A DNA stretch of 64,000 nucleotides from Synanceia verrucosa (lineage: Eukaryota; Chordata; Actinopteri; Perciformes; Synanceiidae). The position numbers were made by a program, and so were the translations under genes. Each line of letters opens with the position of its first letter. The first letter of the stretch is position 1. Of the stretch, positions 49,601 through 58,500 are shown piece by piece. Below the pieces are notes generated by a model, which saw nothing but the letters and a program-made list of their open reading frames with translations, made no database searches and was not told where the DNA came from. The stretch is taken from assembly GCA_029721515.1 (NCBI GenBank), contig CM056556.1:4278501-4342500 (forward strand), in the 5' to 3' direction.

Positions 49601-52600
49601 GTCTCCTGTGATGAACTGCAGTCTTTTGAGCTTTTGACAGTGACCTCCTTTAGCTTCATACTGATTTTTACTTACTTCTCACATTTAATTTGCAATGTGA
49701 AGTAAATGGACAACAAAAAGCATTTAACCTGGGCTTATCCCAATGATTACGCCTCTGCACCTGCATAATCCAAAACAGATCATTGATATTGTAAGAGAAT
49801 GAAGGCAGGGAGGATGGGATAATGAAAAAGGGTGGAGAGGGAAGGATAGAGGTTAGAAAATAGAAGTAAAATCACGGAGGAACAGAGAATCTAAAAGAGA
49901 CTGTTCTTGTCTTTCTGCCAGACACCGTGCGGGACTCATTCCTGATCGACCCGGCTGTCATCCTAATAGTGGTGGGGGTGGTCATGTTCTTCATCACGTT
50001 CTGCGGTTGCATCGGAGCCCTCCGAGAGAACATTCGCCTCCTCAAAACAGTAATAAACAGACACATTACTAATACTGGCACTGTGCTTTGCTTCTGATCT
50101 CAAATTACATTTAATCCCAGTGCCTCATGTGTAACCACAAATCTGACACTTATGATTCTATCTTAGTCAGACTGTGTTTTCATAAATGAATGTGCCTTTT
50201 CTTATTCTAGTTCTCCCTCAGCCTGACTTTGGTCTTCCTCACTCAGCTGGTCATAGCAGTTCTGGGCTTCTTCTACTCCAATCAGGTACTCATTTGACAG
50301 ATCTGTGCACTGGCGCAGTTATTCTATAATTTAAAGTCATTATAAGGTCATGTTTGGTTTCCAGTTCTTTCCGGCAGTGACACCACTATTGGCCATAAAT
50401 GATCCCGGGGCTCCATTGATTTAGTGTTTTATTATCCTATTATCCTAATAGCAACAACTAAGTTGGTTGGGTTTATTCAGTGAGTGCCAGTCATTTTATA
50501 AAACAGAAAGTGCTTTGTTCCAGCATTTCTTACCCATTTTGAGTCATATTTCTAGACCCACAGAATATTTTGTACTATGTCTCTGAAAACACTGAATAGC
50601 TCAAATGAAAGAAGAGACTCTCTATTTCATCATGGAAAAAATATTTGTTTTTACCTTGTTCCATTCTTGTTTATCAGAGGTAGATTAGAGGACACTTTCA
50701 ACACTTTTTGTCCAGATTCTTTGTTTTGCTCTCTAATCTCGATCGTCTCCACTTCCTGCTTTGATCTCTGTGGTGTATACCGTCTCTTTATGCTCCAACA
50801 GTGCTCTCACCTCCGCGCATTGTCCCCAGCTCACCTTGCTGATCAGTGATTACGTTTACAATATTCAGCATGACACTTGATTTCATATTACTTGATCATT
50901 TTCTTCAGAACTAGTTGTAAAAAGTCAGTTTTTTTCTTGCTGTAACCATGGTCGATAGCTGGCTATGGACCTCAACTCATTTGACAGCCCACAGATTGGC
51001 CCACTGATCCCACTAGGGGAATATCTTGAAAAACTCACAGCACTACAGTGGAAATCTGTGTTCGTGTTGCTGTCTGTAAACACTGAAAATGTTTGTTTTG
51101 CAGACTGGTGGAAAAGAGAGGGAACCATCCTAATTCCCTCTGGATGAACCCACTTAAACTGACTTAAGTGGAAAATAAGTAGGTTATGCCTCCAGTTTAT
51201 CAAAACTTTAGTTTGATTGTGGAATAAGAACAGTGAACTCAAGGCTCAAGGACCAGGCAACACTACTACTACCACATAATAAAAATATTGACAAAATATA
51301 TGCAAAGAGCAAAAAAGTTCAGGATAAAATGTAATTACAAAACTTATAAAAATAAACAAAAATACAACAAATAACCAAACAAAATAAAAGGCACAAGGCT
51401 GAAGAAAGTTCAGGCAATATTATGTTTTTTTTTTATTTCTAATATTGTTTTTTGGTGAGCAAATTTGGAACAGTGAATATGAAATTTGGCCATAATTATG
51501 ATAAGGTTGGTTACCTACATTTTGTCTGGGCTTATTTTCCCATTTTCTTTCCAAATATTTTTTTTTAATACAATATTAAGGTCAATCCAAAAAGTGAAAT
51601 TAATGTAAGTACATTCCCAAAATAAGTGAGATATATATTCATCTATAATGCCACAAAAACAGCAAAATCATTACTTTTTATTTCTCCGAGGTTATATTGG
51701 TTCATTTTAACGACGCAGTGACGTTTTTCAGACGTTTTCACGCTGCAGAAAGCCGTGCGTAATGACGTCAAAATCTGCGTCCACGCTGCTGGTAACCTGC
51801 GACAGGAAAAAGCAGAGCTTCCAAACAATTGTCAGACACTTCTCAGTGGGTGTCCGGCTGGAGATCCAACCTGTCGGTTCGGGCTCAGCCGCTTTTCTCC
51901 GGCACTGTCCGGTGGGGCCGGTGCGCCATGACCGGCTAGGTCTGCTGGGAAAGGCCCGGTTTGAAGATGGAACCGTGAGCTTTACGGTACGTGTCCACAG
52001 GGAGAACCCGTCCTTTCCACGCTTCCTATTTATTGTCTGTGCAAGCAGCCGCACACCATTGCAATATAGTGCGCTAAAAGAGTTGTGCTGAGGCACATAA
52101 TTTATCCTAAATGTCAACCAGAAGTAGGGAAGCTACTGAGAGGTGCGCACAAGAATAAAGCTGCGTCCCAAAGTCAGACTAAAGTGTGTAAATTGGTAAA
52201 GTGATGAAATGAAGTGCACTCAAAAACCCAGTGTGCATACAGTTGATTTTTGAGTGTACTGTTATTGTAGCTTCAGTGCTTCCAGAGATGCAGAGCAGAA
52301 AGGAGATGAAGGAGAGACAGAAAGCAAAATGTAAACTGTCCTTCATCTCTTTAATTTGCTGCAGAAAGATTGAGATTGATGTGAAGTCCATCACTGTACT
52401 GCCTAATTTTCTTTTAGAATTAAATGTTAAAGTGTGTTGATTGCTACACCAAGATGTATGCATAATACATGACTGTGCACAGTTAGTATGTAGCATGGAA
52501 CTGGGACTGAAAAAGCCTTAATAAACATTGCTCCCAAGGAGACAGCCCAGGGACCGTCTACAAAGTGCAACACCACAAATAAAAATAGTCAATAACCTCT

Positions 52601-55267
52601 ACATTATAAACTGTAGCATCACCACATTCACCTCATGTTGCTGATAGTACAACACAATTCTTTTTAAAAAAAATGTGATTTAATCTATTTGTTTATCAAT
52701 TATTGTTTGATTTTTATGGGAGTAATATTAAATAATGGATACACATTATTATTTTCAGTAAACATTTCAGTAAAGATTTCTGTGTCTGAGCTGAATGTGG
52801 TGATACTACTGTTTATAAGTTGGAACTCATAAATAATGACTTTAATTTAAGACTTTATTCTCATAAATAATGGCTTTATTCTCATAAATAATGGCTTTAA
52901 TCTCGTAAATAATGACTTTTTTTCCTCATAAATAATGACTTTTTTTTGTCTGTGAATTTTTTTTTTTTTCAATTTGGTCCTAATACTCCATTGCATTGAA
53001 GCCTCCAGAGATACAGTATTTTTCAGTGTTTTGTCATTTTTCTATCCATTCAGAGAAAAAAATAAATTTGAATGTCTTGTTCTGATAAATGAATAAAAGA
53101 GTGTGTATGAGGACAGGTGATCCAGTCAATGACTGGAGTGTTTATGCATGCAGTTGCATATTAATCTGTGGGCCATATGCATCCCCACTGATTGATTTGG
53201 CGGGATCCTCCCTCTAACACCTGCTTATCTCCACTGGTAACATCCCATCAGGACTCCACTAGGAATAAATAAAAGCACTGGTGGCAGCGCTCCCTGACAT
53301 CAGTGCGTGGTGATACCTCTCCTCTGTCTTGTGTTCCCTGTCAGCACTTGGACTGCCTGCTGCTAAACAGAGCACTTTAACAGCCCTCCCAGCATCCTTC
53401 CTCGCTAAATGATTCAAATGCTTCGGCACTTCAAAGTGGAACCAAATGTTCCATTTCAACAGATCCCTTGAAGGAGCCTTTGCCACTAATGACGAGGGGA
53501 GGTGTGACGGTGGGCTGCACCACGTGGAAAGAGTGACACTATTTATTTAGCTAAACGACTTAAGGATAAAGATTTCTGGGCTATTTTGATTCAGCTCACT
53601 GTATTTATCGACATAACCTGTAACGCTGGCTGTAATAGGAACAATTCAGAGAGCCTTCAGCAAGCCGCTCACAGAAGTTCATTTCAAGCTTAATGAAATT
53701 TTAAAGTTCAGCAGCTCATTAGCATACAGTACTCCTATTTGCATAAATTACATGTGAACTCCAGTTTGTGCAGCTGTGGCCCTCCTTGTTTTCAGGCTTT
53801 TAAATGGTGAAGATTTGCATTGAATACATGTAAACACTGTTTATGTGTGAGAATATAAAAATGAAATTAATATGATATCAATGAAATCCTCATTAGAGAT
53901 CATTCAGTCAGTCAGTATATTGTATTTATATTTATATTGGGATTTGACCATATTATAATAACAATGGGCAAATTCAAGCAATTATCTACTGCAGCTATAG
54001 CAGTGTAAAACCTGCGAGTGCGCTCTATATTCCGTATGCATTGTGTACATTGATCTCTAAGGCATGAATGATATTATCCTTATTATTATGCTGCGCTCCT
54101 GCAGACCGCATGCTGCTGCACTTCATGCTCCATTGAGATACATCCCACAGGATGCTCAAACAATGCAGACAAGAAGCTGCTATGTGTCCCCCTCAGACAT
54201 GTGTTATTACTATTTATGTTTATTTTTACATGGGCAGATACGTGAGTATAGAATATTCAGTGAAGAGATTCATATCTTAGCCCAAACGCTCATTTGTAAC
54301 GTGTCCCTTGGTGGCTTTTTATTAATAAAGCATTTGTTTTGTGATGTAACATAAATACAGTAAAGTTAAAAGCAGATCAAATCCAACAGCTACAGGATTA
54401 AACACAAATTTGTGCCTCATCGCTCTTGAGAGGCTGAGAGGTTTAGTTAGGATTTGAAATTATGCCAGATATGATAAATATCACATTGATTGGGTGCTTT
54501 ATCACCCACTCATTATTGTATTGTTTGGGCCCTACAATAAATTGACTATTTTCTACCAAAGAAATGACATTTTTGGATCTTAAATTATGTTTGTTGAGGT
54601 TTCAAAAAGATCTTAAAAATGTTAAATTTGACTTTGAAAATGGTGCAAGAACCCTGTTTATTGTCTTAACTCCCACATGTCCTCTCTCTCTTCTCTCAGA
54701 CTCGGGATGCTTTGGGAAAGTTTGTGAAGAAAGCCATCGTCCACTACAGGGACGATCTGGATCTGCAGAACCTGATGGACTACATCCAGAAAGAGGTGTC
54801 TGACGCTTTCCACACACCAGTCCTCAAATTGATCTTAGCTAGTGGTTTACTGAATACTAAACCACAACCACAGACCACAAACCACAGAGCTGTATGTCTT
54901 ATGTTTGTCGTTTTGGCCTTGTTGAGGGGTTTCCACATGAGAGACTACACATTACACAGACTTCCTGTACTCTGCAGATCACCTCATGTGATATTCCCCT
55001 TCCATCTGCACACACTGGCACACTTGAGAGCCTGGCTTTTCCTATGAGAGAAGCCCAGACTGGCAGGCTGTACAGATCAGAGTCAGACCATGTTTCTAAA
55101 TATAAACCTGTGCTGTGCTCTCTCTCCCTTTCACTCAGTTCAAGTGTTGTGGGTGGAACAACTACACAGACTGGTCCTGGAACCTGTACTTTAATTGTAC
55201 ACAGGAGAACCCCAGCTCTGAGCGCTGTGCTGTGCCGTACTCCTGCTGCGCTCCTGTTCCTGGAGAG
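42786..55267 (+). CDS. tspan33: Tetraspanin-33-like (TspanC8), six exons, C-terminus beyond window
   Basis: Exons 42786-42881, 49450-49507, 49922-50049, 50211-50285, 54700-54795 and 55139-55267 join in one frame to give 194 residues. The visible part has the N-terminal cytoplasmic tail, TM1, the small loop, TM2 (VILIVVGVVMFFITFCGCIG), ALRENIRLLKT, TM3 and most of the large loop. YRDDLDLQNLMDYIQK and VPYSCC closely match TSPAN33. The visible large loop has six cysteines (CCG, NC, RC, SCC), and the missing exons normally add two, giving the eight of the TspanC8 group, which in mammals controls ADAM10 exit from the ER and its substrate choice. Human TSPAN33 has 283 residues, so roughly 90 remain outside the window, past the satellite array. 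Confidence 0.93.
42946..43027 (+). repeat. 80-bp direct repeat, copy 1
   Basis: Contains tttctgagcacacgaatcac. It recurs diverged at 43631-43709 (tttctgagcacataaatcac). The two copies bracket the dispersed repeat 43111-43625. Confidence 0.8.
43111..43625 (+). repeat. Dispersed repeat, copy 2
   Basis: This is the homolog of 40821-41372, starting at gattcctccc and ending at ttatgttctag. It keeps an inverted pair near its start: ttaagctaaagctagc and gctagcttagcttaa. Confidence 0.85.
43631..43709 (+). repeat. 80-bp direct repeat, copy 2
   Basis: This is the diverged partner of 42946-43027. Confidence 0.8.
44138..44163 (+). repeat. (CAA)n microsatellite
   Basis: About eight consecutive CAA units in intron 1. 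Confidence 0.9.
44494..44925 (+). mobile_element. CAGGGTTC-family MITE, degraded copy
   Basis: Shares the tract aattaaggtcttaaattgtc, the ttatgccttcaatttatatc tract and gggccctacaataaattgac with the elements at 32185-32872 and 54526-54656. The left terminus is decayed and the right terminus is lost. Confidence 0.75.
46210..46232 (+). repeat. (GT)n microsatellite
   Basis: About 11 GT repeats in intron 1. Confidence 0.95.
46312..46342 (+). repeat. A-rich low-complexity tract
   Basis: A run of A with interspersed G. Confidence 0.8.
46598..46634 (+). repeat. (CA)n microsatellite
   Basis: About 18 uninterrupted CA repeats. Confidence 0.95.
47607..48102 (+). mobile_element. TTAA-flanked MITE, near full-length reference copy
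   Basis: TTAA occurs at 47607-47610 and 48099-48102. The termini are ctctttgagtgcca and tggcaccaaagag, an imperfect inverted pair, and the body is about 490 bp with no transposase. The TTAA target and short inverted ends suggest piggyBac-type mobilisation. This is inference: the ends do not show the usual CCY start. It is the longest intact copy in the window and is useful as the family reference. Confidence 0.88.
48842..49262 (-). mobile_element. TTAA-flanked MITE, reverse copy
   Basis: TTAA at 48842-48845 and 49259-49262. The body is the reverse complement of the 47607 copy (for example ggaagtggagacgatcgaga), and one end is shortened by an internal deletion. It ends about 190 bp before tspan33 exon 2. 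Confidence 0.88.
49450..49507 (+). CDS. tspan33: tspan33 exon 2: TM1 end
   Basis: 58 bp: 19 codons (VFSLLIITIGVYAKVQKAT) plus one base, so the next intron is in phase 1. The acceptor is tttttccag and the donor is acag|gtacat. Confidence 0.93.
49508..49921 (+). other. tspan33: tspan33 intron 2
   Basis: 414 bp, T-rich then purine-rich, with no repeat recognised. The acceptor is tttctgccag. Confidence 0.9.
49922..50049 (+). CDS. tspan33: tspan33 exon 3: small loop, TM2, inner loop
   Basis: 128 bp completing a split Asp codon and 42 further codons: DSFLIDPAVILIV, then VGVVMFFITFCGCIG (TM2) and ALRENIRLLKT. The FCGCIG-ALREN block is typical of TspanC8 tetraspanins. The donor is aca|gtaata, weaker than the others. 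Confidence 0.95.
50211..50285 (+). CDS. tspan33: tspan33 exon 4: TM3
   Basis: 25 codons in phase 0, from FSLSLTLVFLTQL to GFFYSNQ. The acceptor is cttattctag and the donor is cag|gtactc. Confidence 0.95.
50474..50796 (+). mobile_element. TTAA-MITE family copy, truncated
   Basis: It begins with attcagtgagtgccagtc, a decayed left terminus, and follows the consensus to cgtctctttatgctcc, where it stops. The right third is absent. It starts about 190 bp after exon 4. Confidence 0.85.
51715..52010. other. GC-rich CpG-bearing island in intron
   Basis: This block is much richer in GC and CpG than its surroundings (for example ggtggggccggtgcgccatg). It has overlapping open frames on both strands (129 codons minus, 109 plus) but no recognised domain. 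It could be an alternative promoter, an exon of an unknown transcript, or part of a transposon. I cannot choose between these. Confidence 0.4.
52608..52816 (+). mobile_element. Short MITE with ~27-bp inverted ends
   Basis: The left end tgtagcatcaccacattcac is inverted at the right as gaatgtggtgatactactg. The body is about 150 bp of AT-rich sequence. The terminal sequence recurs at 5996-6075. Confidence 0.75.
52838..52945 (-). repeat. Minisatellite, inverse of 31791-32035
   Basis: Units such as ctcataaataatggcttta are the reverse complement of the taaagtcattatttatgag units in the tspan9 last intron. Confidence 0.85.
54526..54656 (+). mobile_element. CAGGGTTC-family MITE, right end only
   Basis: About 130 bp ends with ggtgcaagaaccctg and is nearly identical in part to 32830-32872. 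It ends 43 bp upstream of tspan33 exon 5. Confidence 0.8.
54700..54795 (+). CDS. tspan33: tspan33 exon 5: first part of large loop
   Basis: 32 codons in phase 0, TRDALGKFVKKAIVHYRDD then LDLQNLMDYIQKE. The second half is the best match to TSPAN33 (AIVHYRDDLDLQNL). The acceptor is ttctctcag and the donor is gag|gtgtct. Confidence 0.96.
54796..55138 (+). other. tspan33: tspan33 intron 5
   Basis: A 343-bp intron with no recognised repeat. The acceptor is ctttcactcag. Confidence 0.9.
55139..55267 (+). CDS. tspan33: tspan33 exon 6: CCG and SCC part of large loop
   Basis: 43 codons in phase 0, FKCCGWNNYTDWSW, NLYFNCTQENPSSERC, AVPYSCCAPVPGE. Potential N-glycosylation sites are NYT and NCT. It carries six of the expected eight TspanC8 cysteines. 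The donor is gag|gtgagt. The following exons are beyond the window. Confidence 0.96.
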
Positions 55268-55327
55268 GTGAGTGCTGTTCTGTAGCCTCATGACATGCAC
55301 TGTTTTAAAAACTAGTTTAAAATTATA

Positions 55328-55576
55328 CAGTCGTGGTTATAAGTTTACATACACTTGTAAAGAACATAATGTCTTGGCTCTCTTGAGTTTCCAGTTATTT
55401 CTACAGCTGTGATTTTTCTCTGATAGAGTGATTGGAACAGATACTTCTTTGTGACAAAAAACATTCATGAAGTTTGGTTCTTTTATAACTTCATCATGGG
55501 TCAACTGAAAATGTGACCACATCTTCTGGGTCAAAAATATACATACAGCAATACTAATATTTAGTTACATGTCCCT
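55328..55576 (+). mobile_element. Tc1-like terminus, truncated
   Basis: After a TA dinucleotide (55326-55327) the sequence runs cagtcgtggttataagttta and then catacacttgtaaagaac. It continues with gattggaacaga and aacattcatgaagtttggt, and ends at gttacatgtccct. This matches the outer ~250 bp of a common fish Tc1/mariner element as I remember it. The transposase part and other end are absent. It is cut exactly where the satellite starts. Confidence 0.85.
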
Positions 55577-58500
55577 GTAAAAAGTAGTAAAAAAGCCAGA
55601 TTTCATCCTTTCCAAAAAAGTGATGAAAAATGTCATACTATAGTATGTCGAAAAAAGTCAAAAAAAGTCAAATTTTAAAATGTAAAAAAAAAACTTATTA
55701 CAGCATATTAAGTGATGTTGCAGTGTAATTTCTTCCAAAAAAGTAGTAAAAAGGCCAGATTTCATCCTGTCCAAAAAGGTGATGAAAAAATGTCATACTA
55801 TAGTATGTCAAAAATGTAAAAAAATTTTAAAATGTTTAAAAAAGTAATCAAAAAGCCTTATTACAGCATATTACGTGAAGTGGCAGTGTAATTTCTTGAA
55901 AAAAGTAGTAAAAAAGGCGGATTTCATCCTGTCCAAAAAAGTGATAAAAAATGTCATACTATAGTATGTTGAAAAAAGTAAAAAGAAAATGTCAAATTTT
56001 AAAATGTCAAAAAAGTAATCAAAATGCCTTATTGTAGCATATTAAGTGAAGTGGCAGTGAAATTTCTTGAAAAACAGCAGTAAAAAAGACGTATGTTGTC
56101 CTGTCCAAAAAAGTGATGAAAAATGTCATACTATAGTGTGTCGAAAAAAGTCAAAAAAAACCAAATTTTAATGTGTCAAAAAAGTAATCAAAAGGCCTTA
56201 TTGTAGCATATTTGGTGAAGTGGCAGTGTAATTTCCTGAAAAAAGTAGTAAAAAAGCCAGATTTCATCCTGTCCAATAAAGAGATGAAAAAATGTCATAC
56301 TATAGTATGTCGAGAAAAGTAAAAAAAAATGTCAAATTTTAAAATGTCAAAAAAAAAGTAATCAAAAGGCCTTATTATAGCATATCAAGTGAAGTGGCAG
56401 TGAAATTTCTTGAAAAAAGTAGTAAAAACGACGTATGTTGTCCTGTCAAAAAAAATGATGAAAAATGTCATACTATAGTATGTCGAAAAAAGTCAAAAAA
56501 TGTCAAATTTTAAAATGTCAAAAAAATGAATAATAAAGCATTATTACAGCCTATTTAGTGATGTGGCAGTGTAATTTCTCCAAAAAAGTAGTAAAAAAGA
56601 CAGATTTCATCCTGTCCAAAAAAGTGATGAAAAAATGTCATACTATAGTATGTCGAAAAAAGTCAAAAAAAGTCAAATTTTAAAATGTCAAAAAAAAGTA
56701 ATTAAAAGGCCTTATTATAGCATATCAAGTGAAGTGGCAGTGAAATTTCTTGAAAAAAGTAGTAAAAAAGATGTATGTTGTCCTATCCAAAAAAGTGATG
56801 AAAAATGTCATACTATAGTATGTCGAAAAAAGTCAAAAAAAGTCAAATTTTAAAATGTCAAAAAAATTAATAAAAAAGCCTTATTACAGCCTATTTAGTG
56901 ATGTGGCAGTGTAATTTCTCCAAAAAAGTAGTAAAAAAGACGTATGTTGTCCTGTCCAAAAAAGTGATGAAAAATGTCATACTATAGTATGTTGAAAAAA
57001 GTAAAAAAAAAGTCAAATTTTAAAATGTCAAAAAAATTAATAAAAAAGCCTTATTACAGCCTATTTAGTGATGTGGCAGTGTAATTTCTCCAAAAAAGTA
57101 GTAAAAAAGACGTATGTTGTCCTGTCCAAAAAAGTGATGAAAAATGTCATACTATAGTATGTCGAAAAAAGTAAAAAAAAGTCAAATTTTCAAATGTCAA
57201 AAAAATTAATAAAAAAGCATTATTACAGCCTATTTAGTGATGTGGCAGTGAAATTTCTCCAAAAAAGTAGTAAAAAAGACGTATGTTGTCCTGTCCAAAA
57301 AAGTGATGAAAAATGTCATACTATAGTATGTCGAAAAAAGTCAAAAAAAGTCAAATTTTAAAATGTCCAAAAAAGTAATCAAAAGGCCTTATTATAGCAT
57401 ATTAAGTGAAGTGGCAGTGAAATTTCTTGAAAAAAGTAGTAAAAAAGCCAGATTTCATCCTGTCCAAAAAAGTGATGAAAAAATGTCATACTATAGTATG
57501 TCGAAAAAAGTCAAAAAAAGTCAAATTTTAAAATGTCAAAAAAAGTAATCAAAAGGCCTTATTATAGCATATTAAGTGAAGTGGCAGTGAATTTTTTTTG
57601 AGAAAAGTAGTAAAAAAGACGTATGTTGTCCTGTCCAAAATGTCATACTATAGTATGTCGAAAAAAGTAAAAAAAAGTCAGATTTTAAAATATCAAAAAA
57701 AGTAATCAAAAGGCCTTATTGTAGCATATTAAGTGAAGTGACATTGAAATTTCTTGAAAAAAGTAGTAAAAAAGACGTATGTTGTCCTGTCCAAAAAAGT
57801 GGTGAAAAATGTCATGCTATAGTATGTCGAAAAAAGACAAAATTTTAAAATGTCAAAAAAATTAATAAAAAAGCCTTATTACAGCCTATTTAGTGATGTG
57901 GCAGTGTAATTTCTCCAAAAAAGTAGTAAAAAAGACGTATGTTGTCCTGTCCAAAAAAGTGATGAAAAATGTCATACTATAGTATGTCGAAAAAAGTCAA
58001 AAAAAGTCAAATTTTAAAATGTCAAAAAAATGAATGAAAAAGCATTATTACAGCCTATTTAGTGATGTGGCAGTGTAATTTCTCCAAAAAAGTAGTAAAA
58101 AAGCCAGATTTCATCTTGTCCAAAAAAGTGATGAAAAATGTCATACTATAGTATGTTGAAAAAAGTCAAAAAAAGTCAAACTTTAAAATGTCAAAAAAAG
58201 TAATCAAAAGGCCTTATTATAGCATATTAAGTGAAGTGGCAGTGAAATTTCTTGAAAAAAGTAGTAAAAAAGCCAGATTTCATCCTGTCCAAAAAAGTGA
58301 TGAAAAAATGTCATACTATAGTATGTTGAAAAAAGTCAAAAAAAGTCAAACTTTAAAATGTCAAAAAAAGTAATCAAAAGGCCTTATTATAGCATATTAA
58401 GTGAAGTGGCAGTGAAATTTCTTGAAAAAAGTAGTAAAAAAGCCAGATTTCATCCTGTCCAAAAAAGTGATGAAAAAATGTCATACTATAGTATGTTGAA

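Larger units (their letters stand above)
50286..54699 (+). other. tspan33: tspan33 intron 4
   Basis: This is a 4.4-kb intron. It contains a truncated TTAA-MITE (50474-50796), a GC-rich CpG-bearing island (51715-52010), a small inverted-repeat MITE (52608-52816), an inverted minisatellite (52838-52945), and a CAGGGTTC-type MITE end just upstream of the exon 5 acceptor. Confidence 0.85.

Noticed and set aside
51728..52117. 129-codon minus and 109-codon plus frames as genes
   Set aside because: Overlapping frames on both strands of a GC-rich block are expected by chance. No domain is recognised. The block itself is kept as a finding.
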